The position numbers and the translations under genes are program-made. A stretch of 60,733 nucleotides of DNA from Catenibacterium sp900764725 (GTDB taxonomy: Bacteria; Bacillota_I; Bacilli_A; Erysipelotrichales; Coprobacillaceae), in NCBI RefSeq assembly GCF_934754625.1, contig NZ_CAKVIU010000005.1. One strand, written 5' to 3'. Numbering within the stretch: the stretch's first letter is position 1; each line of letters starts with the position of its first letter. Below, piece after piece: positions 25,069-32,431 of the stretch. Under the pieces are notes generated by a model. It was not told where the DNA came from. It searched no databases and saw only the letters and a program-made list of their open reading frames with translations.

Positions 25069-27152
25069 TATTCTTCTTTCTTTTTCTTTTCTTTAATAAT
25101 TGTTTTACACTTTGGATAATTAGAGCAGGCTTTAAATGGACCAAAACGACCCTTCTTCCATACAACTGGACTGCCACAGTTAGGACATGTTTCACCTGTC
25201 TCTTCAAGCTTCTGAGGCTTGATATATTTACATTTAGGGTAATTAGAACATGCTTCAAAGCGTCCAAAACGACCCATTTTATAGATCATAGGAGAACCAC
25301 ATTGAGGACATGTCTCACCTGTTTCTTCATTGATCTTATTTTCATCAGCCTTAACATATTTACATTCTGGATAATTAGAGCAGGCTACAAATTCACCAAA
25401 TCTTCCTTTTCTAATCACAAGATCTCCACCACATTCAGGACATTTTTCTCCTGTTTTTTGAGGTTCAATCTTTTCCATACCATCATAAGCTTTTTCTAAT
25501 AATGGTTCAAATACTTGTTCAAATTCAGTTAAAGCATGAACATAAGTATCCTGACCCTTTGCGATTTCATCAAGCTCGTTTTCCATCTTTGCAGTATAGT
25601 CTACATTGATGATTGAATCAAAATATTCAAGAAGCTTCTTATTAGTCAATAGACCTGATTCAGTAGGCTTGAATGTCTTCTTTTCTAAAGTAACATATTC
25701 TCTAGTCTGAATTGTATCAATAATAGTGGCATAAGTAGAAGGACGACCAATGCCTAATTCTTCCATTGCCTTAATAAGCTTTGCTTCTGTATAACGTGCT
25801 GGTGGTGTAGTGAAATGTTGTTCCTTATTGATCTTTTTCGCATCAATTTCTTCATTTTCACTCATATCTGGGAGTAATTCATTCTTACTCTTATCATATT
25901 CACCATAAACCTTTAACCAACCATCAAACTTTAAAATAGAACCTGATGCATTAAACTTATAATCATTATTGTCTAATACTAAAGATGTACTTGCAGACTG
26001 ACTTGGTGCCATGAGTGAAGCAAGTGCACGAGCATAGATCAACGAATAAAGCTTGTATTGTTCCTGTGTAAGGTATTGTTTAATACTTTCTGGTGTACGT
26101 TCAATACTTGTTGGACGGATGGCTTCATGGGCGTCCTGTACATTTTCAGTCTTTTTAGACACCTTGATGCTTCCAACATATTCTTTACCATATGTCTTTT
26201 CAATATAATCCATAGCTGCTGCAGTGAATTCTGGTGATAAACGGATAGAGTCTGTTCTCATATATGTAATCAAACCTACTGTTTCTGTACCAATATCAAT
26301 ACCTTCATAAAGCTTCTGGGCAATGGACATAGTACGTCTTGCCTTAAATCCTAATTTACTAGATGCTTCCTGCTGAAGTGTTGAAGTAATAAATGGTGCA
26401 TAGGAATTTCTTTTCTTTGTAGTCTTTTTAATCTTTTCAACAGTAAAAGTTGATCCTAATGCATCATAAATAGCCTGTGCTTCTTCGCCATTATGGATTT
26501 CTAATTTTTTAGTCTTATGTTTTGTAAGTTCTGCCTTGAAAGGAATATTATCCTTTTCAAATTCAGCATCAATCTTCCAAAATTCTTCTGGTACGAACGC
26601 ATCAATTTCTGCTTCTCTTTCACAGATCAATCTTAATGCAACAGACTGTACACGTCCTGCAGACTTAGATTTAATCTTCTTCTGTAGTAGTTTAGAAAGC
26701 TTAAATCCAATAATTCTATCTAGAACACGTCTTGTTTCTTGTGAATGCACTAAATCCATATCAATCTTGCGTGGATTTTCAATCGCATTTGTGACTGCAT
26801 TCTTTGTAACTTCGTGGAATTCTACTCTCTTTGTAGTTTCAGGATCTAATCCTAATACTTCTGCTAAATGCCATGAGATGGCTTCTCCTTCACGGTCCGG
26901 ATCGGTTGCGAGATAAACATCATCTGCTTTTTTAGCACATGCTTTTAATTCTTTTACAACATCTTTCTTATCTTTACTAATAACATAATGAGGGGCAAAC
27001 TCATTCTCTATATCTACACCTAAGCCGCCTTTACCAGAGATAGCCAAGTCTCTGATATGTCCTTTTGATGATTTAACTACGAAATCATCGCTTAAGTATT
27101 TACTAATTGTTTTAGATTTAGATGGTGATTCGACAATAACTAAATGACTCAT
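25068..27152 (-). CDS. topA: DNA topoisomerase I
   Basis: 694 residues from the ATG at 27152 (MSHLVIVESPSKSKTI), with AAGGAGG upstream; an ATG at 27173 falls in the -10 region and is rejected. The TOPRIM domain has DPDREGEAISWH; the active tyrosine sits in GLITYMRTDS near residue 300. Three tandem C-terminal four-cysteine zinc modules follow (CPECGGD..CSNYPEC, CPQCGSP..CSNYPKC, CPNCGSP..CSNYPKC). It relaxes negative supercoils. Between dprA and trmFO as in other Firmicutes, with its own promoter. Confidence 0.97.
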   Translation of the reverse strand: MSHLVIVESPSKSKTISKYLSDDFVVKSSKGHIRDLAISGKGGLGVDIENEFAPHYVISKDKKDVVKELKACAKKADDVYLATDPDREGEAISWHLAEVLGLDPETTKRVEFHEVTKNAVTNAIENPRKIDMDLVHSQETRRVLDRIIGFKLSKLLQKKIKSKSAGRVQSVALRLICEREAEIDAFVPEEFWKIDAEFEKDNIPFKAELTKHKTKKLEIHNGEEAQAIYDALGSTFTVEKIKKTTKKRNSYAPFITSTLQQEASSKLGFKARRTMSIAQKLYEGIDIGTETVGLITYMRTDSIRLSPEFTAAAMDYIEKTYGKEYVGSIKVSKKTENVQDAHEAIRPTSIERTPESIKQYLTQEQYKLYSLIYARALASLMAPSQSASTSLVLDNNDYKFNASGSILKFDGWLKVYGEYDKSKNELLPDMSENEEIDAKKINKEQHFTTPPARYTEAKLIKAMEELGIGRPSTYATIIDTIQTREYVTLEKKTFKPTESGLLTNKKLLEYFDSIINVDYTAKMENELDEIAKGQDTYVHALTEFEQVFEPLLEKAYDGMEKIEPQKTGEKCPECGGDLVIRKGRFGEFVACSNYPECKYVKADENKINEETGETCPQCGSPMIYKMGRFGRFEACSNYPKCKYIKPQKLEETGETCPNCGSPVVWKKGRFGPFKACSNYPKCKTIIKEKKKKEE

Positions 27153-27173
27153 ACATCTAACCTCCTTCATCAC

Positions 27174-27204
27174 ATTATAATATGGGATTTTTTTATTTTG
27201 TCAA
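27174..27204 (-). promoter_or_regulatory. Promoter of topA
   Basis: TTGACA (27199-27204). The -10 is TATTAT (27177-27182, 16-base spacer) or the overlapping TATAAT (27174-27179, 19-base spacer). Confidence 0.75.
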
Positions 27205-27215
27205 CATCTTAGTGA

Positions 27216-27242
27216 GAATAAGAAGCGAAACGCTTCTTATTC
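27216..27242 (-). terminator. Long hairpin at the dprA stop codon
   Basis: Perfect 12-bp stem (27216-27227 with 27231-27242) and a three-base loop, including the dprA stop. The following minus-strand sequence TCACTAAG is not T-rich, so it may stabilise the mRNA end and not terminate by itself. Confidence 0.5.
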
Positions 27243-27986
27243 TTCTAAGATATCTTCTACACTCATAACCAGCTTTGCGCCCTGCTGGATGAGTGCATTA
27301 CAGCCTTTACAGTCATATATACGCCCTGGAACTGCAAAGACATCCTTGCCTTGTTCTAAGGCAAAACCGACTGTAATCATTGTGCCACTTTTAATATCAG
27401 CTTCAGTGACAAGAAGCTTTTGGGAAAGTCCGGCTATAATACGATTGCGTTTAGGGAAATAATCCTTTCTAGGTGGGGTAAGACCAGGATATTCACTAAT
27501 AATGAGTTCACTTTTTAACTGATCATAAAGTTCTTTATTCATTGGTGGGTAGGGATGATCTATCCCGCTTCCAAGTACTGCTACTGTATGCCCCTTAGAT
27601 TTTAAGGCTGTACGATGACTTACACCGTCTATTCCTTTAGCCATACCTGATACAATCACAAATTCCTGTTTTACAAGGTCCTCCACAAGAATACGTGTTG
27701 CCTGTACACCATACTCACTACAATCTCTTTTACCAATCACACCGATACATTCATTATCTAATAAAGATAAAGAACCATAATAATAGAGCACAAATGGAGG
27801 ACAGTTGATAAATTTAAGATGCTGTGGATAATCATCACTAATAATAGTCGTATAAGAACACTTAATTGTCGCAAAAAGTTCTTTCTTTAATGATTCATCT
27901 ACGCGTTCTTTACGTTCTAATGCCTTATAAATCAAATCAAACTGCCCATGATACTTCAATGAAAAATAAAGTAGAATATCTTCCAC
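27237..27986 (-). CDS. dprA: DNA-processing protein DprA
   Basis: About 249 residues from a GTG at 27986, seven bases after AGGAGG; an adjacent TTG at 27989 is possible. The Rossmann-like DprA core is complete: GVIGKRDCSEYG, VSGMAKGIDGVSHRTAL, AVLGSGIDHPYPP, FPKRNRIIAGLSQ, EADIKSGTMITVGFALEQG. The N-terminal SAM-like part is short and the winged-helix C-terminus found in some relatives is absent. DprA loads RecA on incoming single strands during transformation. With comEA and comEC here, a DNA-uptake pathway may exist. Confidence 0.93.
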   Translation of the reverse strand: MEDILLYFSLKYHGQFDLIYKALERKERVDESLKKELFATIKCSYTTIISDDYPQHLKFINCPPFVLYYYGSLSLLDNECIGVIGKRDCSEYGVQATRILVEDLVKQEFVIVSGMAKGIDGVSHRTALKSKGHTVAVLGSGIDHPYPPMNKELYDQLKSELIISEYPGLTPPRKDYFPKRNRIIAGLSQKLLVTEADIKSGTMITVGFALEQGKDVFAVPGRIYDCKGCNALIQQGAKLVMSVEDILEE

Positions 27987-28034
27987 CAAATCACCTCCTA
28001 CTATATCTATTCCCTGTAAGAGGCTTTTTTTCTC

Positions 28035-28063
28035 AAAAAAGAGAAAGATATTTAATCTTTCTC
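28035..28063 (-). terminator. Terminator of rnhB
   Basis: 9-bp stem GAGAAAGAT/ATCTTTCTC (28041-28049 with 28055-28063), then TTTTTT on the minus strand; overlaps the rnhB stop. Confidence 0.9.
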
Positions 28064-28687
28064 TTCAAAATCAAATGATAATTGTTCATTCAGTACTTTC
28101 TGTACTGGTGCAAAGGATTTACGATGAATTGGAGTGACACCATATTTTTCTAATGCTTCCTTATGTGCTTTAGTGACATAACCCTTATGTTTTTCAAAGC
28201 CATATTCTGGATATTGTTTACCATATTCCTTCATGATGCGATCTCGAGTCACTTTCGCAAGAATACTTGCTGCACCAATAGAAAGACTTTTTGCATCTCC
28301 CTTAATAATAGAAAGATGAGGAATATCTCCTAAAGGCATCGCATCACTTAATGTGAAATCAGGTTCTAATGATTCTACAATACGTTTCATACCTGTACGA
28401 GAAGCTTCATAGACATTTAAAGTATCTACTTCTTCTACAGATAATACTTCTATTTGATAAGCAAGTGCGTTCTCGATAATCAAATCATAAAGTGCTTCTC
28501 TTTTCTTTTCTGTGAGTTTCTTAGAATCATTAATACGTTCATCATAGAAATCTTCAGGAAAGATGACTCCACCTACAACAAGTGGTCCAGCCATAGGCCC
28601 TCTTCCTGCTTCATCTACACCTAGTATTCTAGAATAACCTGCAGTTCTTGCTTCATTTTCGTATTTTAAACGTTCCTGATTATTCAT
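28052..28687 (-). CDS. rnhB: Ribonuclease HII
   Basis: 211 residues. Motif LGVDEAGRGPMAGPLVV holds catalytic D25 and E26; SDAMPLG and KGDAKSLSIGAASILAKVTRD are the later acidic and substrate motifs. It removes RNA from RNA/DNA hybrids and single ribonucleotides. Start overlaps the end of rbgA by 8 bases; rbgA-rnhB is the standard ylqF-rnhB pair. Confidence 0.96.
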   Translation of the reverse strand: MNNQERLKYENEARTAGYSRILGVDEAGRGPMAGPLVVGGVIFPEDFYDERINDSKKLTEKKREALYDLIIENALAYQIEVLSVEEVDTLNVYEASRTGMKRIVESLEPDFTLSDAMPLGDIPHLSIIKGDAKSLSIGAASILAKVTRDRIMKEYGKQYPEYGFEKHKGYVTKAHKEALEKYGVTPIHRKSFAPVQKVLNEQLSFDFEEKD

Positions 28688-29540
28688 CGCTTAACTCCCA
28701 AGTAATTCTTCCTAGAGAGGCATTCTTTAAGTCATTAAAGAATGTTTCCTGAACACGGTCATAATCTGTTTCGCCTCTTAATTTCTTAATATGACGATAA
28801 TCTGAAATATGATCATAAACTGGTAATACCCAATCGGTTTCTAAATCAATAGTCAAATTATAACGTTCCTTCAACATTTCTGGATAATGTTTTGCAAGAT
28901 AGCCAATTGCATGAATAAATAAATCATCAAGAGGAAGAATTTCCATCTTAATAGAGCCACATAACGCCACATTCATCGCTTTATTGATATCTGTAAACTT
29001 AGGTTCTAGAACACCTGGTGTATCAAAAAGTTCAAAGTCCTTATCAACACGAATAATCTGCTGAGCCTTAGTAACACCTGGTTTATTTCCTACTGCAGCA
29101 GCTTTTCTTTTCGCAATCTTATTAATAAAAGTAGATTTACCGACATTAGGAATACCTGCAACAAGTGCACGAATTGGTTTAGGTTTCAAACCTCTTGCAG
29201 CCTCTTTTTCACGCTTTTCTTTTAACTGATAACGACACATATTAACGATTTTCTTTTCTTCCTTGAAGTTCTTTAAGTCAACCGCAATAGCACTATGTCC
29301 TTGTCTTTTAAACTCTGCAATCAATGCATCTGTTACCTTAGGATCAGCTAAATCCTTCTTTGTAAGAATATAAAGACGTGGTTTATTCTTAATCATATAA
29401 TCAAGTTCTGGATTATGTGTTGAAAAAGGAGCACGTGCATCAACAAGTTCAATCACAATATCTACTAATTTAACTTTACTTTCGATTTCTCTTTGGGCTT
29501 TCGCCATATGTCCTGGATACCACTGAATCTGTTTTGCCAT
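28680..29540 (-). CDS. rbgA: Ribosome biogenesis GTPase RbgA (YlqF)
   Basis: 286 residues from the ATG at 29540 (MAKQIQWYPGHMAKA), with GAGGAGG upstream. Circularly permuted GTPase order: G4-type TKKDLADP first, then G1 GIPNVGKSTFINK, then G3 DTPGVLEPK. The N-terminal QWYPGHMAKA is diagnostic. It acts in late 50S maturation. It follows lepB with a 10-base gap; order rplS-lepB-rbgA-rnhB is conserved. Confidence 0.96.
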   Translation of the reverse strand: MAKQIQWYPGHMAKAQREIESKVKLVDIVIELVDARAPFSTHNPELDYMIKNKPRLYILTKKDLADPKVTDALIAEFKRQGHSAIAVDLKNFKEEKKIVNMCRYQLKEKREKEAARGLKPKPIRALVAGIPNVGKSTFINKIAKRKAAAVGNKPGVTKAQQIIRVDKDFELFDTPGVLEPKFTDINKAMNVALCGSIKMEILPLDDLFIHAIGYLAKHYPEMLKERYNLTIDLETDWVLPVYDHISDYRHIKKLRGETDYDRVQETFFNDLKNASLGRITWELSDE

Positions 29541-29550
29541 AATTTCCTCC

Positions 29551-30078
29551 TCAATCATTACTCTTAATATGTTTTATAGGATAGATGATATATCCATTTT
29601 TAGCACGAATATCTTCTATGTGGATTGGTCCAAAATATCTTGAATCATAGGATAATGGGCGATTATCCCCTAAGACAAAATATTCATTGTGCTTTAACTT
29701 GATTCTAAAATCTCTTGTATATTGTGTAAGACCTAATTTTCTCTTTTGTTTCTGAATATAAAAGAGATTTAAAAAGGGTTCTTCCACAAATTGACCATTA
29801 ATATATAAATGATCATTCTTATAGCTGATTTCTTCTCCTGGCAGTCCTATTACTCGTTTAATGATATCTTCTTTTAATGCGCCGCTTCGTACATCAACGA
29901 TATCAAAACGGTGTATCTGCTTATGTGATGTAATTCCAGTCATTAAAATAAAGTCTCCATCATGGATGGTTGGCATCATTGATGTACCTTTAACTTTTAC
30001 TGGAAGTACAATAAAAGTAAACAGACATAATACGAGAGTAAAAAATCCAGGTAACCACAGCTTCTTTAATTTATTCAT
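29551..30078 (-). CDS. lepB: Signal peptidase I
   Basis: 175 residues. One N-terminal transmembrane helix (about 8-27), then the Ser/Lys dyad: S33 in GTSMMPTI and K74 in DIIKRVIGLPGE; later GDNRPLSYDSRYFG. It removes signal peptides of secreted proteins at the outer face of the membrane. No Shine-Dalgarno is visible before the ATG: the rplS terminator T-run ends eight bases upstream. Either initiation is SD-independent, or this gene is weakly expressed unless read-through occurs. Confidence 0.94.
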   Translation of the reverse strand: MNKLKKLWLPGFFTLVLCLFTFIVLPVKVKGTSMMPTIHDGDFILMTGITSHKQIHRFDIVDVRSGALKEDIIKRVIGLPGEEISYKNDHLYINGQFVEEPFLNLFYIQKQKRKLGLTQYTRDFRIKLKHNEYFVLGDNRPLSYDSRYFGPIHIEDIRAKNGYIIYPIKHIKSND

Positions 30079-30084
30079 AATATA

Positions 30085-30113
30085 GAAAAAAGAATGGGGT
30101 AAGCCCCCATTCT
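30085..30113 (-). terminator. Terminator of rplS
   Basis: 9-bp stem AGAATGGGG/CCCCATTCT (30091-30099 with 30105-30113), then TTTTTTC on the minus strand, just before the lepB start. Confidence 0.9.
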
Positions 30114-30114
30114 C

Positions 30115-30462
30115 TTATCGAATTTCTTTAATTCTAGCAGCTTTACCAGATAATCCACGTAAGTAATGTAATTTAGCTCTACGTACTTTACCAACCTTAG
30201 CTACTTCGATATGATCGATGATTGGAGAGTTTACTGGGAATACTCTTTCAACACCTACACCGTAAGAAATCTTTCTAACAGTGAAAGTTTCACCAATACC
30301 ATGACCCTTTTTAGCAATACAAACACCTTCGAACATCTGAAGACGAGTCTTATTACCTTCCTGGATCTTTACAAATACTTTTAAAGTGTCACCAGCTTTG
30401 AACTGAGGTACATCAGTCTTGATCTGGCTCTTAGTAATTTCGTTTACTAACTGCATGTTCAT
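30115..30462 (-). CDS. rplS: 50S ribosomal protein L19
   Basis: 115 residues. MQLVNEITKSQIKTDVPQF, FKAGDTLKVFVKIQEGNK, the core FTVRKISYGVGVERVFPVNSP and the C-terminal KVRRAKLHYLRG are all L19. GTAGGAGG precedes the ATG by about ten bases. Promoter (30547-30575) and a structured leader (30463-30540) lie between trmD and rplS, so it is controlled independently of the rpsP-trmD genes. Confidence 0.97.
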   Translation of the reverse strand: MNMQLVNEITKSQIKTDVPQFKAGDTLKVFVKIQEGNKTRLQMFEGVCIAKKGHGIGETFTVRKISYGVGVERVFPVNSPIIDHIEVAKVGKVRRAKLHYLRGLSGKAARIKEIR

Positions 30463-30540
30463 TCTAACATTTCCTCCTACACAAATTTAGTCTTGGAAGC
30501 TCATTCGTATATAACCAGCGGAACTTCTGTGTCTTACGAC
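30463..30540 (-). ncRNA. L19 leader (cis-regulatory RNA of rplS)
   Basis: About 78 bases between the promoter and rplS. AGTC and GACT segments can close a multi-arm structure containing ACACAGAAGTTCCGCTGG and a GGAAGC/GCTTCC-type pairing. Placement and conserved words fit the Firmicutes L19 leader family from memory; not verified by covariance model. Confidence 0.65.
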
Positions 30541-30546
30541 TTGCCT

Positions 30547-30575
30547 ATTATAGCACCGTCTTTTTTATAAATCAA
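30547..30575 (-). promoter_or_regulatory. Promoter of rplS
   Basis: TTGATT (30570-30575), 17-base spacer, TATAAT (30547-30552), minus strand, directly behind the trmD stop. Confidence 0.8.
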
Positions 30576-31292
30576 TTACTTTTTTAATTCTTTTAGGATT
30601 TTTAATTCTTCTTCTGTAAATGAGCGTTTTTCTAATAAGTCAGGACGTTTGATCATAGTTTTACGTAATGATTCCTTTAAACGCCATTTACGAATATTTT
30701 CATGATGACCACTTAAGAGGACATCAGGAACTTTACTGCCTTCATATTCATAAGGTCTTGTATATTGTGGATATTCTAATAATCCATTAGAAAATGAATC
30801 ATCTTCGTGACTTGCCTGTGTGATGACTCCATGAAGTAAACGGATGATACTATCCATCACTACCATAGCGCCTAGTTCTCCACCTGTGAGTACATAATCA
30901 CCAATAGAAAGTTCTACATCTACATAATCACGAATACGTTCATCAAAGCCTTCATAATGACCACAGATAATGACAATATGCTTCTGATTTAAAGCTAACT
31001 CTTCAGCATAAGATTGATGATGTGTCATACCCTGAGGACTCATCAAAATAACAAGTGATTCTTTAGTCACAACAGTCTTCAAACAATCTAATAATGGCTT
31101 ACACATAAGCACCATGCCCTGTCCTCCACCATAAGGTGTATCATCCACACTCTTATGACGATCTGTTGCGAATTCTCTAAAATCATGGATATTCACTTCT
31201 ACATGACCACTATCGATGGCTCTTTTAATAATAGATGTTGTAAGAAAACCTTCAAACATCTCTGGGAATAATGAAAGAACATCAATCTTCAT
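30576..31292 (-). CDS. trmD: tRNA (guanine-N1-)-methyltransferase TrmD
   Basis: 238 residues. SPOUT knot signatures: MKIDVLSLFPEMFEGFL, DDTPYGGGQGMVLMC, CGHYEGFDERI and SIGDYVLTGGELGAMVV. It makes m1G37 on tRNA, preventing frameshifting. It overlaps rimM by 11 bases and is followed at once by the rplS promoter. Confidence 0.97.
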   Translation of the reverse strand: MKIDVLSLFPEMFEGFLTTSIIKRAIDSGHVEVNIHDFREFATDRHKSVDDTPYGGGQGMVLMCKPLLDCLKTVVTKESLVILMSPQGMTHHQSYAEELALNQKHIVIICGHYEGFDERIRDYVDVELSIGDYVLTGGELGAMVVMDSIIRLLHGVITQASHEDDSFSNGLLEYPQYTRPYEYEGSKVPDVLLSGHHENIRKWRLKESLRKTMIKRPDLLEKRSFTEEELKILKELKK

Positions 31293-31785
31293 CTAAGAAG
31301 CCTCCAATCAATGAGACATCAATACGCTTATGTTCAATATCTTTATTCTTTACAAAAGCATCAATATAAGGAATCATAACCTTCTTACCATTTACATCTA
31401 CACCAATAATAGCCTGTGCACCCTGATATACATCAGTCACCTTACCAATATAAGTGCCATTATTATAGACTTCACAATCTACAATATCAGAAATATAATG
31501 CATGCCTTCAGGTAATAAAGAAGTATCCTTAGGTGCATAACAAACACAACCCTTATACTTTTCTACTTCATTAATATCTGTATAGCCTTTGAATGCAATC
31601 ATATCAAAGCCTTTATGAACATAATGCTTACTGATTTCAAAATCAAGATATTCTCTTGGTGTTTTGACAAGAATATGGCTGCCAGGGGCAAAGCGCTGTT
31701 CTCCAAAATCAGTTGAAGAAGCAATCTTTAAATCACCCTTGATTCCAAATGTATTAATGATTTTACCAATTTCTACAAGTTCCAT
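31282..31785 (-). CDS. rimM: 16S rRNA processing protein RimM
   Basis: 167 residues from the ATG at 31785 (MELVEIGKIINTFGIKGDLK). The GGAGG six bases upstream lies at the tail of an intrinsic terminator. N-terminal RimM beta-barrel plus C-terminal PRC-barrel (DIVDCEVYNNGTYIGKVTDV, VMIPYIDAFV). Helps 30S head assembly with S19. Between khpA and trmD in the conserved order. Confidence 0.94.
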   Translation of the reverse strand: MELVEIGKIINTFGIKGDLKIASSTDFGEQRFAPGSHILVKTPREYLDFEISKHYVHKGFDMIAFKGYTDINEVEKYKGCVCYAPKDTSLLPEGMHYISDIVDCEVYNNGTYIGKVTDVYQGAQAIIGVDVNGKKVMIPYIDAFVKNKDIEHKRIDVSLIGGFLDED

Positions 31786-31792
31786 TTGTACC

Positions 31793-31822
31793 TCCAAAAA
31801 AAAGGAAGTGTACACTTCCTTT
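31793..31822 (-). terminator. Terminator inside the rpsP-trmD operon
   Basis: A perfect 22-base palindrome (31801-31822) followed by eight T residues on the minus strand. It lies between khpA and rimM, so some transcripts should stop after rpsP-khpA. Confidence 0.85.
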
Positions 31823-32075
31823 ATTCCTCACCATATGATTCAAATTTGATATCTAATCTCTTATGCATACCACGTGTACTTACAGACATAAGCTGTCTGA
31901 TAGAATTAGCCATAACGCCTTTTCTACCAATTAATTTAGAAATATCATCATGTGATGCATAAACATATAGAACAATCGCATTATCATCTAATGAAGGCAT
32001 TTCTCTAACCTCTAACTTATCACGATCATTGACAAGTTCAAGACAGATGTCCTGTAATGCCTTAACGTAATCCAT
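31821..32075 (-). CDS. khpA: KH-domain RNA-binding protein KhpA (YlqC)
   Basis: 84 residues, a single KH domain with the GxxG loop in KLIGRKGVMANSIRQLM. Small global RNA-binding protein that pairs with KhpB in many Gram-positives and affects cell elongation and sRNA binding. Lies 2 bases after rpsP as in most Firmicutes. Its stop codon is at the base of the terminator palindrome. Confidence 0.93.
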   Translation of the reverse strand: MDYVKALQDICLELVNDRDKLEVREMPSLDDNAIVLYVYASHDDISKLIGRKGVMANSIRQLMSVSTRGMHKRLDIKFESYGEE

Positions 32076-32077
32076 AA

Positions 32078-32350
32078 TTATTTAGCCTTCTTAGATTCAG
32101 CAAATTCTTTGATTACGCCTTCTTTAGAAAGGATGTTCTTAACTGTGTCAGAAGGCTGAGCACCGTTACCTAACCACTTTAAGATTTCTTCTTTCTTTAA
32201 AGAAACCTTAGCTGGATTCTGTCTTGGATCATAAGTTCCTAACTGTTCAATGAAACGACCATCTCTTGGCATTCTTGAATCAGCTGCAACAATTCTATAA
32301 AATGGTGACTTCTTAGCACCCATTCTCTTTAATCTTAATTTAACTGCCAT
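32078..32350 (-). CDS. rpsP: 30S ribosomal protein S16
   Basis: 90 residues, beginning MAVKLRLKRMGAKKSPFYRIV, with RDGRFIEQLGTYDP and WLGNGAQPSDTVKNIL. Full-length S16. Promoter TTGACA-N16-TATTAT lies 36 bases upstream; its -35 forms part of an inverted repeat at 32407-32430. First gene of rpsP-khpA-rimM-trmD. In many Firmicutes it follows ffh directly; here a two-component system intervenes. Confidence 0.97.
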   Translation of the reverse strand: MAVKLRLKRMGAKKSPFYRIVAADSRMPRDGRFIEQLGTYDPRQNPAKVSLKKEEILKWLGNGAQPSDTVKNILSKEGVIKEFAESKKAK

Positions 32351-32385
32351 TGTATTTTCCTCCGATTAATTTAATTTGCTTACTT

Positions 32386-32430
32386 ATAATACCATATTCA
32401 AATTAGGTGTCAAGTATTTTTACTTGACAC
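32386..32430 (-). promoter_or_regulatory. rpsP promoter with a palindrome over the -35 box
   Basis: -35 TTGACA (32408-32413), 16-base spacer, -10 TATTAT (32386-32391). The -35 is inside the perfect inverted repeat GTGTCAAGTA-N4-TACTTGACAC (32407-32430). The repeat abuts the stop codon of the upstream kinase and has no T-run on the minus strand. Confidence 0.7.
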
Positions 32431-32431
32431 T

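Noticed and set aside
25047..25499. 150-codon plus-strand ORF
   Set aside because: Antisense to the three repeated zinc modules of topA; no ribosome site, and its repeats just mirror topA.
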